Notes under the pieces: generated by a model | What the model saw: only the letters and a program-made list of their open reading frames with translations | Told to the model about the DNA's origin: nothing | Databases searched by the model: none | In this document: piece after piece, positions 13,041-27,010 of the stretch | Numbering within the stretch: position 1 is the first letter of the stretch | Layout of the letters: every line of letters begins with the position of its first letter | Assembly (NCBI GenBank): GCA_013398295.1 | Contig: VZSF01008499.1 | Location: forward strand, 834,899-898,898 | Source of the DNA: Chionis minor | Lineage: Eukaryota > Chordata > Aves > Charadriiformes > Chionididae | Direction of reading: 5' to 3' | Length of the DNA: 64,000 bases | Position numbers and translations under genes: made by a program

Positions 13041-16000
13041 AAAAAAATAAACCCTTAATTGGTTTCAGGACTCGTGAACTGATCAAGTTAAGAGGAATTA
13101 TAAAAGCATGTTCCTTACAATAGCCTGATTACAGTCCCCTGCTCCTATTACAGCTCTGGGCTCCTTTGGGAGTGTATTAGCCAGGATCAGAAGCATTACA
13201 AGTGGCATGGTGGTATGTGTAGCTAAACCTCCCCCAGGAGAATCAGAGCTAGTATCAAAACTAACAGCACTGGTACACATCTCCTCATATCTAATCGCCT
13301 GTCTCAGAAATCACAGAATAAAATGAATGCGGAAGCCTTGATCCCATTTCTGTTTGTTTTCAGAGTAATTATCGCTGTTGGCAACTCTGACAGAGAAGGA
13401 ATGACTCAGAGTGAATCAATATGTCCACAAGCAGCAGCGGAGTGTTCACAGCTAAAGCAGGACACAGCTACAGTTGCATAAGCATATCTATACTACAGTC
13501 ATAATAGAGAAGCCTATCATACATAATACAAACCACACCGCTGCTTCTCCCTCACTTCCGTATTCTCTGTTGGTACTTGTAACATGAGGAATCACATCTG
13601 GATTGTTGCTAATGACATAATTTTTCAGAAAACGTCATTCTTGTGGTCTTTCAAATATGGCAACTTCACTTAAGCCAACATTTTGCTTTCCAAAGGTGCT
13701 TTTAAACAGTATCAGTAAAGTTTGAAATCCAGGACTGCTCAATCCATCCTGACTAGAAAAGGAAATCTCTGGTCTTCTGTAGGGAAATAACAATTTATAA
13801 AAACCTTTTGTTTTGTGCAAAAACTTGCAACCCCCATTAGAGTGTGGTGAAAAAATATTTTTTTTTAAATCTTTACGGTAATTTTCAAATCAAATTATGC
13901 TCCAGTCAGCTATATGACGAGATCAAATTTCCCTGCCATCAATATGCACAATGCACGCCAAACTTGAAATATTATTATATTAAAAACTTAGACAAATAAC
14001 TGCCTATTACTCTGTTTTGAGTAGACGTAGGCCGCAAGTGATGTTAACACCAGTTTTGTACAGGGACAAATCAGGGTTTGTAAACTTTAAGAATTTTAAA
14101 AAAACCAACCTTGTGTATCAGGATCTGAGCTGAAACACTGCACGTCCAGTAAAAAAGTTCCCATAATTGTGGCCGTGACTTGTGATTAGCACAGTCTAAG
14201 TTATTGTCCCCTGCTCCCAGAGCACTCCACATTAATCAACTGCTTCATGTAAAACAGCCTTCACCTCAGGACGCTCGATCCAATGGAGTTTCCTGCACTG
14301 CGGCACAGTTCAACCAGGGGAAAAAAGCATCTGCCTGAGAATAACATAGCATATAGCTTGTGGGAATAGCACTCCAATGCAAAGTGGAACATTCGAGTCG
14401 GAACTCCCCCGCGCTCAGGAAGATCTGACACTAGGTCGACTTTCTGATCTAGCCCCTTGGCTATGAACAGGAGAGTTTTCATCTGTCACATGACACATGA
14501 AAGTAGTGGCTGGGGACAAGGCTAAAAGCCAAGATAGATCTGGACTATTGGAGCATGGCCGTGTCTGCAAGGACCTTGAAGTCAAAAGTAATGTGCAATG
14601 GACTTGAGGGATGGAGCAAGTTGTCTGAAAATAACAGTTAAGGATTTAAATAGAATTTACATGCACAGTTCCACTTCAGATCAACTCCTCTGTCCCTGGG
14701 TTTTATTATCTAACTCTTATGTGCCCTGTGGTACTCACTAAAAATACACAATGCCTGGTCTGCCCTGGATTTGCTTCAGATCTTTGTTAGCTGCTACATT
14801 CCAGCATGCACTTTTCCATCCTTGGCAAGATAAATCTTAAGCAAGACTGGGGTAGCAGAACCATGTTTAAATAACTGTTAAGGCTATTTAGCCTTATAGT
14901 CCACAGAAAGCAAAAGACATTTACAGTGAGCTACTCCTTACATGATGGCAGAAATTGAATATTTACCAAGTAAAACACAACCTTAACGAAAGACCATTTT
15001 GAGAGCTACTGCTTAACATTTAACATGCAGCAGTGGGGCATACTTTGTCAAATTAAAGCCTTAAAAATCCTTATCTTCTTTAGCTCTCCACACCGTTATT
15101 GAGGGTTAAAATGAGGTAATGCTTTTTTGTTTGGTTGGTTTGGCAAACAGATTCTAAGACAGTAACTGCTTGCAAACAAAGGCAAATGAAATGTTGAATT
15201 AATGGTCACCAGGTAGTTGTTAAAAAAATCTCTACCAACAGGAAAATCTCACATTGCATTACCAAATGGCATAATTTTTCCAAACTACATCTATTTGCAG
15301 TGATCCGACAATAAAAGCACCCTTCTGTAGTGCTAATACGTGCCTGAAACCTTGTGGTGCCACTTTTCACACAGATTCATTTTCTGAAGATGTTGTGGAA
15401 GACTGAAGACCAGCTCTGCCACCAAATCTGTCTAAATAATTTATAGCAAGTTCTTCATGTCATATGAAGTCAGCATGGTGTACTACCTGCAAGAGTTCAT
15501 GACTACCACAAACTCCTTGCTGATTCTTTCAAGTGAAGTTCGAGTTTGCTCAGATCCTCGCTGGAACATGGCAGAATTGTTTTTTCTAAGTGCCTGAGAC
15601 TTTCAAGTATTAAGATTTTGGACTCAAACTGACAGCTTGTGCGCAAATCTTTTCTTCATTTAGGTCTTTGCATAGGAGATCAGGTGCACTGTCAGCAAGC
15701 TGTTTTGTCCAAATGATATGCAAAATACTTGGCTGTGCACCAGATATGTATCTGTAGAACACAAGGAAACTGGAATTTCTGTGCAGGTCAGCTTAAATCT
15801 TCATTTTCTGGACAAAGGAACTGTGTTTAATTCATCTCTGGAAATGCTCTTCACCTGAAGAGATGACACTTTGTACCTTCCACATGTCTGTTCTAAGGCT
15901 TCTTGTTGTTAGTACACAAAATATCTGAATATTTCCAGCGTAGATTAAAACAAATGAGTTCTGAATTCAAGCAGCCCCAGAAGTCCAGTCGCACTATTCT

Positions 16001-17760
16001 CTGATAGGAAATTTGTCTCCAAGAAATATTGCATAAGACACCATCTCTTCATCAATGCAGTAAGGAGATGTCCAGTATTCCCTCCATTTTGATTTGTACA
16101 CAGAAAAGAATAGTCATTGCTGACCAGGTTAATGGAACAGAAACCTCTATTAATAAAGAATTTTTGGTAGAATTTAAATGAGTTAATTTTGCTGGTTGAA
16201 AAAAAAGTTGCAGAACTAGAAAACTGAAAGCTCATTTCATATATTTTTCTATAGCACAATTTTATTTCCTATAATAGCAGAGAGAGGTTTCAACAGACCA
16301 TTGAGTATATCTCTCGCTGTCCAGAAAATTCAAACAACTTCAAAACAAAGGCTTACTAGGGAAAAAAGGAATATAGAGCATGCTTTATTTTATTAGTATG
16401 ATAAATTCTTCATGATATGAAACACAAGCCTTGTCTTTTTATCCAGCGCTTCATCAAGTGGCAGCAACTTGCAGGACACATTTTGCAGCATAATTCATTC
16501 ACTTTTGGATATAGACACTTTTAGATACTCAGAGGGTACATCCACATATTTAGCTCATAGCAGGAGTGCATTTTTAAAGTAAAACTCCTAATTACTCTAA
16601 CTTACTGTTTATATATCACAGAAGAGTCCTGGAGTAAATGAATGGCTTCCTTCTGGATGAAATGAAAGCTGAAGATGGACCCTAGAAACCATCTAATGGG
16701 CTCTAACTACAATTGGCCATTCAGTCCACAGGATCTTGTCTGAAGCAAAACCCTTTGAGAATTGTGTAGCTGGACATTAACGGCTTGATGCCAAACCAGC
16801 CCTGTTAGGCCACAAGATTAGCTAATACAAATGTAGTCTGAGTGCATCCCTGTAAGGTTTTGTGGATCTGGAGGTTAGCCACCAGCACCCACAAATCCAC
16901 TAAGATGCTTCTGACATATCCAGAAACAGAACTTCAGGTGCAACAAGAAATTTAGTACCAAAGCATTCGGGTCTCGGAAAGTGCAGATTTCTCACAGGCT
17001 TGGCAGCAGCTGAGTACTGAATGTCACAAACAAGAAAAATGTTTTAGGTACTTTAGCTACAATCCAGTCACCAATGTTCCCAGCTGGGCACTTAGGGGTC
17101 GCTCAGGTTTTTTGAAGAGCCCCCAGCAATCTCTATGCACCATAAAAGAAGTCTCAGCACTTACATAAGGATGTTTTTCCTCCTGCAGTGGACAAGCACC
17201 AAAATGAATTACAGAGCTCCATGCTTTCACTCTGAAATTCCTCAACGCACACACATTTGACCCTGCATCACTGCAAGGAGCTGTTATTTGAGACACAACA
17301 GGTGTGCATTTATTAGCACACCACTGTGCCCAGACCAATTACTGCTGCTTCTCAGAGGACTGCCCAGCCTAAGGGGCATACCCTACTGACTCCACGTCCT
17401 TCCTTCCAGGACCACCAGCACCACAGTCGACAGCACAGATGCAGCTTCCATACAACAGGGCTTTGGCCTTACGTGACTGAATGTGATAACAACAACTCAC
17501 CCAAAGGTGTGAAAATAAAACACCTGGCAACAGTGGAGGTGGTCACATCACTTCGTAAACAAGTAACTGTAGACTGTTTCACAGACAAACTCCTCCAAGT
17601 GTATTATTTACATGTGCTTTTTCAGTTCTTTGAAGCGGACCTGCATAGTTGATCACCACAACTCTGATGTCTCAAAAAAACCAGTCGCACACAGTGACAG
17701 AAACACTATATGCCTGTGCAATCACAACTGGCAGTAGTTGGCTGATAAGAAAACCTGGCC
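13041..17760. other. gene-free AT-rich region
   Basis: No supported gene or repeat was found in this stretch. The sequence is mixed-composition unique DNA with short A and T runs. The longest frames, at about 15945-16259 on the minus strand and 17326-17652 on the plus strand, have no recognisable domains and are probably chance. A short ATG frame with a good donor begins at 17761, just to the right, and is listed among the findings. Confidence 0.55.
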
Positions 17761-20330
17761 ATGGCCATCACACCCCAGGCGTCCACAAATACTTCATCTA
17801 AGGAGAGCCAGATCTCCTTCCAGCCTCTATCAGGTGAGCTGACACCCCTCCTCTGCAATAACTTTCACAACTAAATTAGGACAGGGTTAGTTTACTCTAA
17901 AGTAGCCTGTTAACACTTCCTTGGCCACTGCGGGCTTTGTATTCTTCATTAGAGAATGTTTTCTTGATGTTTCACACCCTTATTATAATGCTACCAAACT
18001 TTGCTGTCCAGTGGACAACCTGCTCTGTAACCACGCTTTCAGTCTTTTTTACCCTTGTAGTTCTCTCTGTACACCCTCACTGAATCAATACCTAGTAATT
18101 TCTGAATAAAGAAAAACACATGTATTTTTGAATCTGCTTCCTAGAGCAGATGACCACATCCCATGAAAAGCGGTGAGTGCTTTTTGTTGTGTTCAATTAA
18201 CTTTTATCAAGATCCACGAACAGCCACCTCTTACCAGAAGATCTCTTTCTTCCCTGAAGAATATTACATATTTTAAACTTTGAATTATATTAATGACTTC
18301 AGTTTAAAAAAAGAGAAAAGAATCCCAGAAATTTCTTGTACTTTGTTTTCCCTTGTAACTCTGGCAACCTGGCATCAAAGAAACAACAGCGGCACTTAAA
18401 AAATGCTATGGTATATCTTCATTACAAAAGTACAAATATGAACCTGGTTCTCAGCAATGCAGTTTCCACAGCGACCACACAATATCATCTGCTGTTTGTC
18501 ATATGGTGGTGCAAGACACCCACTTTTTTTTGATGATGTCAAAACAATAAATGAAAACTGAGAAATCCTGGCATGCATTGCTACATATTCTCAAATATAG
18601 ATATGAAAATAGATATCACTCACAATTCATGTTGAGTATAATCGTTTGATCTTCTGTCAGAGAAATTTCATGGATCAATTTCATTGATCATTAACATTAT
18701 TGTATACGCCTTCTGCTTTGAGCTTCAATAAAGATATTTGCACAGGTAATGGAAGAATTTACAGGTATATTCCCATTAATCCACTTCCAAGGCTTGTCCT
18801 CTGGAATATGATCACGGTAATTCTGGTAGTGCCCAACAAGCCCAGGCAGGAGGAGGACAAATTGTTCCACCCTGTACCAAACAGTCACTGATCAGCCCCA
18901 TCTCCTCAAAGCTACCAAACGTATTTCACTAAGTTTCTTTGTAGGTCTAAGCTCAACCTCATTCTCTGAAAGTAAAAATAATATATCTTGCCTGAACCAA
19001 AGGAAAACAAATGCTAGTATGGGCTAAATCTGCTTAATTTGTTTTTAAACTGGATGGTGATATTTTATGGTTTTAGCCATTCTAAGTCATCACGTGCCTC
19101 TCTTGTTTCTCATTAGGAGCCATTACTCGTTGCTTGCATGCCTTAGTGTACATACGCAACCTTGGCTATCTGTTGGAGTCACCCAGGATTTGGGTTTTTT
19201 GAATGGAGCTCCAGCCAATACCATTAATTTATACATTAAAAGTGAATTTGCTGTCTCTGACTAACAATTTTATTAGACAGAAAACATTACATTTTAACTA
19301 GCAAATACTCATGGGATTCATATTTCCAGATATATTCCATTAACAAATGGAAGCATAAAGCAAGTCTCATATTTGAACCTCGTTCACAGGAAGCTTATTT
19401 ACATAGGAGCAGACAATGTCAGTCTTACATGAAGCGTTGACAGTCATTGCTAGGGGGCTGGATTAGCCTTCACTATCTTTGACCCAGTGCCTTGCATTGT
19501 ACATTAAACAATGCTCCAGGAATGGAGCGTTACTGTGGATGTAAACCACCCAGTTTTATACCCTTGCCTCTGAAGAGGCATACTGTTTGCTTTTGGATAT
19601 ATTATCCATGGGGCTGNTAACTGTAGGGAAATTAAAATGCTATGTTGCTCTGCCAGCTACTTCTATTATTACATCTAATTATTGTGAGAACCTTTCCTCA
19701 GTTCTCATCAGTAATTTTTTCGCTTAAATAACTTGTAATAATAGCTGCCATCAAAGCTCTTCTTTGATTCAACTACAGTTATTTTAAATTCCACTAAATG
19801 ACACTTAGAACTTTCTTGAGACAAGTTTTACAATGACATATCCACTGCACAACTCTGTCAAAGTCAGAGCAAAACCTGACTCCCTGAGTCAATTTTTTTG
19901 CTAAAACTGATTGTATTGAAATGCTTTATGCTATAGATAGGGTAGAAAATTCAAGTTTTAGTGTTAGACTAGATGTGAAATCAGCAGAGGAAATGCATTT
20001 CTCTTAACATGTAATTTGTCTTAAAATTTAATTGCTGTTAGTGTATTTTCTTTATTCCATATTACCCTAACTCTTCAAGTTCCTCACACGATAAAGAAAA
20101 AGTTATGAAATAAAGGAGGAGTGTATCAGAGAAAGTATGGATATAAATTATGGGTCCTCTATGCTGTTTTAATAATATTTTTTTTTACCTATTGAATTCT
20201 GTTAATGAGGCAGTGCCCTTCAAACAGATTATAAATATTTTCCTTATATGCCCCAGTGAATCATAGGGTTAAACTTCTTTTTATACATAAGCACAAATTT
20301 CACTCCATGCATAACGAATTAGTTATATTT

Positions 20331-20348
20331 TTCTATTCTATTCTATTC
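20331..20348. repeat. (TTCTA)n microsatellite
   Basis: The pentamer TTCTA is repeated about 3.6 times without interruption. It is short and may vary between individuals, but no function is suggested. Confidence 0.7.
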
Positions 20349-23300
20349 ATAATTCATTTGACATGTTCACGTTCTAATAGAAAGCTATGTGAATTTACAT
20401 GTATGTGGTGAAAAGTGAGCATGAATTCCTAGTGCCAAACAATAGGAAACATTACACGCAGAGATTTGCATGGATGTTAGACTTATTCATTGTATAGAAA
20501 ATGCTTGTAGCAGGTCAACAGCACACCTGTTGGGAAGTTTTGGTTGAGGTTAAGTAGCTGTCACATGAAGGCTTTAAGGGTTCAAGTCAGATAAATAAAT
20601 TGGATTTCATTCCTGCGCCAAAGTTAGCTAAAAGAAGAACCTGGTTTCTATTAATAATATTATTCGCCTATTTCTATTTTGGTAAAAGAAATGTATTTTG
20701 TTGCTTACTTCATATACCAGCAGACTTGTGGAACTACTCAACTGGTTACTAGTTAGTTTTGGCAGATCTAAGTTGATTTCTACTGAAAGACAATAGCCCT
20801 AGGAAACAGGAGGTCAGCTTGAAAAAATCCAAGTTCTAGAAAGAATCAGGAGAAAATTTCAGAAAACTTTTCATTGATTTTCCATAAAGATTAAAAGAAT
20901 TCCATAAATGTCTGATGTCCTCCAGTGTGACCACCAGGCTTGAGTTTTTCTTTTGATATGTTACCTCTGGATTTGCATAAATAGCTCAGCAAGTGGATTA
21001 CATGGCCGGTGCTGTGTTTTATCCTCAGCTCTTGTGCATATACTGATCATCCCTGAAAAAATACAGTTTCCCAGGTGTTTACGGAATTGAACAGTTCTTA
21101 ATGTAACTGAGTCTTGATACACTTTAATTAAGAGATGGATAGTCACAAAAGTAGCAAATAAGGCATTTTACAGATCAGCTCCAGAAGAAGCTTTGAGCTT
21201 TTTTACTTTGAAAAGTTCCAATTTTTTCTTCTGAATGATTAAAATAAAATTTCTCACACTATTGCTAATATTAAAAAAGATAAAACCAGGTAATAATGTA
21301 TTCTCCATGTTGCAGCACACTGTTGTTGTAGGAGGAGTGTCCCATCTTCACAGTGCTTCCAGGAAGGCAAAACTGTTGCACTGGGCTCCTTGTCTCTGTG
21401 CCCTGGTCATAGATTCTTGCTCTCTCAGCTAGTCCTGAAGTTTTGGGATATATTAATTAATTAGCTATAAAATATGCAGACCAATGATACTAGCTGTCCA
21501 GTAGAAGTAATTTTATATTCCTGTAGTTTCTTTCCAGCCATGTCTGTAAGGACTGTTTAAGCTTGACACTTCACAAACAACCTAAAAGGCAGTTCCCCTA
21601 CCACATTTTTATAATCAGTAGCATATTTTTGTATTTTCTCATTTTATGTCATCAGCAAGACCTTATGTCACTCTCTGGCTCCATATTAATACACAGGCTT
21701 CAGTAAATTCTTTCTTTAAAATGCTGTACTAAATATCTTAAGAAAGTTTCTGGATAGTCTTACTTGGTCTGTCAAAGGGACTAATAAAGTTTACTTAGTA
21801 CTTTGTCAGATTATGATTATTTTTATGTGGGTTAAATGCTACTTCTATTATATATAATCTTGTCATGTTTGAATAGCTGCAAGTGAAAAAGTGAGTTGTA
21901 CTCAAGATACAATGTTTGCAAATCTTGAATAAACCATTTATACAATTTAAACAAAAGTGGAAATCAACTCTGGCATTTTAGTGTCTTGCGTGGTGATATT
22001 TCTTTTTTAAGACAAATTATACTTTCGTAACTTCTCATAACCCAGAATACAAGCAGCACATGAAATGAAATTTACTTTGTGTTATTATTTTCAGGTTCGT
22101 TCCATTGCAGATGTTAACAAAGGACCAAAATAACGACACTGGTTTTAGAAGAGGGCATTGCATGTAGTCATGGCAACAGAGAACTCGCTGCGTGTGTCCT
22201 AGCCTCCCAGGTATTTACTGAATTTGTCAGGTGATGTCAACACGCACTGAGTTACCTGCTGCCGTAGACATATTTTGTCAGTACCTCATAAGGTTGGGTT
22301 GGGTTAGCACCACCTCAGCCACAGCCCCAGCAGCAGCCAAGGGGTACTCAAGCCAAAGCATCGTCTCCTTGCGGGGTTCGCAGGCAGCTGTGCTGATTCT
22401 CCTGTGCCCTTTGACGCTCAGGCAGAAAGTAATCTGCGTCAGATTTATTGCAGACAGATATAGTTCAGCCAGGAATGTCAGTCTTGAGGGAAAAAAAAAT
22501 AAGGACAGCGCTCTCCAAAATACAAAATCTGTGGGCACAGTTGCAGACCTCCCTCCCTCCAAAAGTGTTGAAATGACACAAAGTTAAATGTTTGGAGAGA
22601 GCCAAATGAAATATACCAATTCAAGTCAAACAACCTGAAAAGAAATGCATAGTTTTGATATTCCTGATGAAAAACTTTAAAAGTCAGAAAAAGCAGTCTT
22701 TCTGAGCACAATTTCAACCTTGTGCTCTCCAAGTTTTCTTAAGAAGTACTGCTTTTAACTGCTGAATGGTAGTTTAAATTAAGTTACATTGTTTATGTGC
22801 CTGACTGAACCAGAATGTATGCAAAAATGCTTTAGCAAATGTGTTTTGCATGTCTCTTATGCAAAGACTTTTTTTGCATTTGCCCCTTATGGTAAGACTT
22901 TTTTAGTAACTAGTCTGTGCGTGGCTCCTCTCTCTTTCTGAGTTACATCTACTTACAACACTCAAGAGAAGGGGCAGGGAACAGTGCTGCAAGTATAAAG
23001 AGGATTGAACTTTTATGTTAATGCTTAAAAACTTCCTGCACTTAAGTAAACTCTTACACATGAATTCTAAAAACTTGGCAAAAAGGAACATTGTTGACCT
23101 GATACAAGAAATGATGATGGTTTTCCAGGGGCACCAGGGAGGAGTCATTACAACATTAATGATCTCCGAGTATGGATTTGAGGCAGATCTTAAAGTCAGC
23201 CATAGCTGCCAGTGTAAATGAAGACCAATGAGTAACTAGGCCAGGGGTCTTCTGACACAAGACATATATTGATAGAAAATTAAGAATAAGCCCCAAGTAC

Positions 23301-24179
23301 CGCTCTTGCAACACTAAAAGGATACTAGCAGATTCTGAATTCCTTGCCCAGCCATATTGTGCTGTTTACATTTAGTATATAAACAAATTATATTAATCAT
23401 AGATCTCCTATTTCTCAATTCTTATGCGCAGTGACAATTAGCGATATCACCAGGATCTGCCAGTAATTATTTTTTTCATTTTCCTATCCCTGAAGCCTGC
23501 TAGGGAATTAGTCAATGTAATTAAAAGCTGCAAATCACAGGAAAAATGTTCTGAGTATACATCATTCAATATGTCACATTACCACTAATGTGCTATAGTG
23601 TTTCTCTTGTGGATTTTTAGCAATCTCCAGCAAATGTTCTACAGATCTATGAAGTATGGTAGCTTGCCTCAGACGCCTTAGTGTGTGCATTTCAGCTAAA
23701 CTGGGCAATGCTCCATAATAGTTCTCAAGCTCTGTCATCACTATCCACTAATAGAAGCTATGGGCACAGCAATGCTCTTGGTAATACTAAAATGTAATCT
23801 CTATATATCTCTATGTATATTACATGGAAATGAGTAAGTACACTGATTTCTTAACCCGGTAACTTTAGGTGTTTAAAAAAATTAAATCATATTATGGACA
23901 AGTTCTTTACTGTAATCAATGGCAAATATCCTAAACCGTAGAAGAACTGATAAGGGAAAATAATATTCAAAAAACCCTGAAGTCTTAAGTTCACTAGTAT
24001 TTTTAGATATTTGTCAAACAGTATGAAGGATTTCAAAAGTTTGATCCTTTGGAGCCTCCTCCATCTACGCAAACTTGTAACCCAATTTTTCAGTACACAG
24101 AAAACATTTTTCTCCTCTGTTTTACTTGGCTTGAATTTCAATTGGAACTTCTCTTTCCCACAGTGTACTCTGAAATGAC

Positions 24180-24204
24180 AGAGAGAGAGAGAGAGAGAAA
24201 GAGG
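24180..24204. repeat. (AG)n microsatellite
   Basis: An uninterrupted AG dinucleotide run of about ten units is followed by AAGAGG. It is an ordinary dinucleotide microsatellite in non-coding sequence and would be a usable polymorphic marker. Confidence 0.9.
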
Positions 24205-26516
24205 TCAAGCATTTTCTTAATGGATGACAGAGTTAGCAGTAAAGGTCTGTGACTTGCTAATTTTCAGTCAGCAACCTCTTTGGTAGTGAATATATTAATT
24301 CATCATTATGCTCTTCAAATTTGAAAATGCTTTTATAATGTACCCTCAGGAAGTGTGCCTTGGCCAATTTGCTAGCCATGCATTAAAGGAGGAGTAAGCA
24401 CAATAACCTAACCTTTACTGTAGGACACCCCTCCAGCCCCTGGAGAAAAGGACAGAGACGAACCCTGTACTGCAGCACCTCAAAAAAACCTATTTATCAT
24501 CAGCTACATGGGTTTCAAGACAAACCAGTAAAATGTTCTAAATCTTCTCACCGCCAGCTGGGAATACCTAACAAAAAAGCAGGCTTTGCATGGTTACTAG
24601 AATGTCATTCTGTGTGAAGCTGTGGTTGGTTTATTAAATAAACTTCTCTGATGAAAAGTAAGGATGTGGTTCATGTTTAAAGCTTGCAATAAGAGTAGCA
24701 AGTAACAAGACAGAGTGAAGGACCTCATGTTATTTTAGCCTCAGTAGTCTTTTTGGGTCTGATGTGGTACATCTTCTAAAAAAAAGGCAAAACAGGAGAA
24801 AGACAACTTGCATCTCTGGACAAGCTCCAAAACACATGGCTCATATATGTATCTCAGGAAAGAAGGATTTGACTGAATCTTCACTGAACAGCAGTCTTCA
24901 CTCTTAACTGTGAGAGGGAATTCAACCACACAGTTTCTATTTTTTCTAGCATTGCTTTGGATATCACGTCCTTCTAGGACTGTAGCTGCAGCACTATTAA
25001 AATCAAACTTACTTTATGTTTCTCATTATAACTGTAAATGCGCTTGGAACATCAGCTAGCTATTAGCCTACAGAAAATGCCCTCTGACTTGATCATTGCT
25101 TGGATCTATAATGCAGACAATTGATTATGCCTGTACAGCTGTATCAATTGTGGTTATGACCTTTTCAATTTACTTAGCAAACGGTAGTATAAAATCTTGA
25201 TGGGTACTATAATCCATGTTTCCCAAGATGCTGTCAGCCATTCTGATAAAAGTAACATGGTAGTTTACTAGAGTAGCAGCTAAATTGATGCTTATGCATA
25301 AGTACATAAGATAAAAAGCCAGTCCTGTGGCAAGATATGTGCTGTGCCCAGAGAAGCATTTCAGTGTGTGTTTATCTCTGAATACAAGAGCAACCTCATT
25401 ATTTCTGTGAGCTGACTCAGATGTTTAATATCAAGTGTGCGTTGAACAAGTTGGCAGAACTGAAACCATAATGCTACGCACTTTGCAAGGCTGAGCCCAA
25501 AGGGCCTTTCATCTCAAAAAACAATGACTACTGATCACACTGCAAGGTCAGCCACTTATATACTGTTACATGCTCAGCATCAGTCAGCTGCACAAAATAT
25601 ATCAAAAAGCATTTAGAATAAATGCTTTATTTAGAATAAAGCATTGCGTTGACATTACTTAATAATTTGTTGACACAGACTAGACAGAAGTACTAAAAAG
25701 TTGTAACCAAATTGTACCGTTACAAGTTTACAGCTTCCAATGACTCCGTATCTGCTGACTGCAGGGTAGCCACATGCTTTGGTCTGAAAGCACAATTTGG
25801 CTCTATGACAACTTAAAAACAGAAAGAAGCCTTTCAAACCAGTTGGTGGATAAATACTTTGTACCAAAGGCCTTTGTATTTCAACCAAAATGAATCACCA
25901 CGTTTTCTGTTTAGACAATACTTTTTCAAATCGAGTCAGCCTTTGGAAAAACTCAAAATCATATATTTGTATTAAAAGACCTTTTTCTCCTTTTTGCAAA
26001 GGAGAATTCTAAACATCCAGGACCTACATAGCTATTTTCAGCCAGATAGGAATTAATTATATTTATAGCGCATTTTACTAATTAATCTTTACATTCTGAT
26101 AGCAGAAAGGCTGTTAATGGAATTGAGACACTATAGCAACTGTTTAAGTGTTTTATATATAAAACATATACAGATGGGATGAACTCACTTAGATGATCAC
26201 ATCTGATTACAGATGACATTATTTACCCTCATTACTATGATTATACAAAAACTAATAACTAAAGAGGGCAGTCAGACCACAGGGTTGACCAATGGCTGAT
26301 CAACTTCCATAGTTTAAATGTTACCAAACTCCCTGGTGTGATTTGGACCAGCTCCAACTAACCTTTTCCCAAATAGTTCAGTTGACAGCATGGGCCAGGG
26401 ACTGTTCCCGGTGATCAGTCTGCATGTGTTCACCTTTTGAGGGCAAGAGAGCTTAGATGCATGGACAGGAGTATGTATGCCTCAGGGCCAGAGAAAACTC
26501 CATGGCACACTAAAAA

Positions 26517-27010
26517 TCAGAGAAACACAGAATAATTTCAGTTTGAAGGGACCCCTGGTGGTTACCTGGTCCAGCCCCCTGCTCATAGCAGGGCTAACTT
26601 CAGTTAGATCATAGCTCAAGCCCCTGTTGACTTGAATTTTCAATATCTTCAAAGACGGAGACTCTGCAACATCTCTGGATCACCTGCTGCAGTGCTTGAC
26701 CACCCTCACTGTGAAGATTTTTTTCCTTTCAGTAGTCAAAATTTCCCTTGATGCAGTTTGTGTCTATTATCTTCCCTCCTTTTTGCTGCACACACTGTGA
26801 AGATTCTGGCTCCGTCTTCTTTATAGGCTTCCATGAAATAATAAAGACGCCAACGAGACCATCCTGATCTTCCCACTCTCCAGATGGAACAAATCTAGGT
26901 CTTTCAGCTTCTCCTCATGCAGTATCTGCTCCAGCCTGCCAAACATTCTGGTGGTTTGCCACTGGGCTCACTCCAGTTTGTCAATGTCTTTGGGAGCGCA
27001 AAGCAGGCAG
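26517..27010 (-). mobile_element. CR1 LINE 3' portion, antisense
   Basis: Read on the minus strand this is the 3' part of a CR1 element; the 3' end lies at the left. On the plus strand the sequence opens with AGAAACACAGAATAATTTCA, then GAAGGGACCCCTGG and GGTCCAGCCCCCTGCTCATA, which are the reverse complement of the usual CR1 3' untranslated region. Further right are TCAATATCTTCAAAGACGGA and TCTCCAGATGGAACAAATCT, from the distal coding region, and TCTTTCAGCTTCTCCTCATG. Many indels and substitutions show it is old. The right edge is uncertain: weak similarity may run to about 27,180, where the text becomes unrecognisable. It is truncated at its 5' end, as is typical of LINEs. Confidence 0.85.

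Larger units (their letters stand above)
17834..26516. other. gene-free AT-rich region with simple repeats
   Basis: No convincing gene is present. A single ambiguous base (N) is at 19617. Simple repeats include (TTCTA) at 20331-20348 and (AG) at 24180-24204. A patch of higher G+C at about 22190-22560 has overlapping open frames on both strands (118 and 94 codons) with no recognisable domain. At 25607-25645 there are two overlapping inverted repeats and at 26149-26166 a perfect 18-bp palindrome. A minus-strand frame at 18697-18888 contains a PWKWING motif, discussed as a weak finding. Confidence 0.55.
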
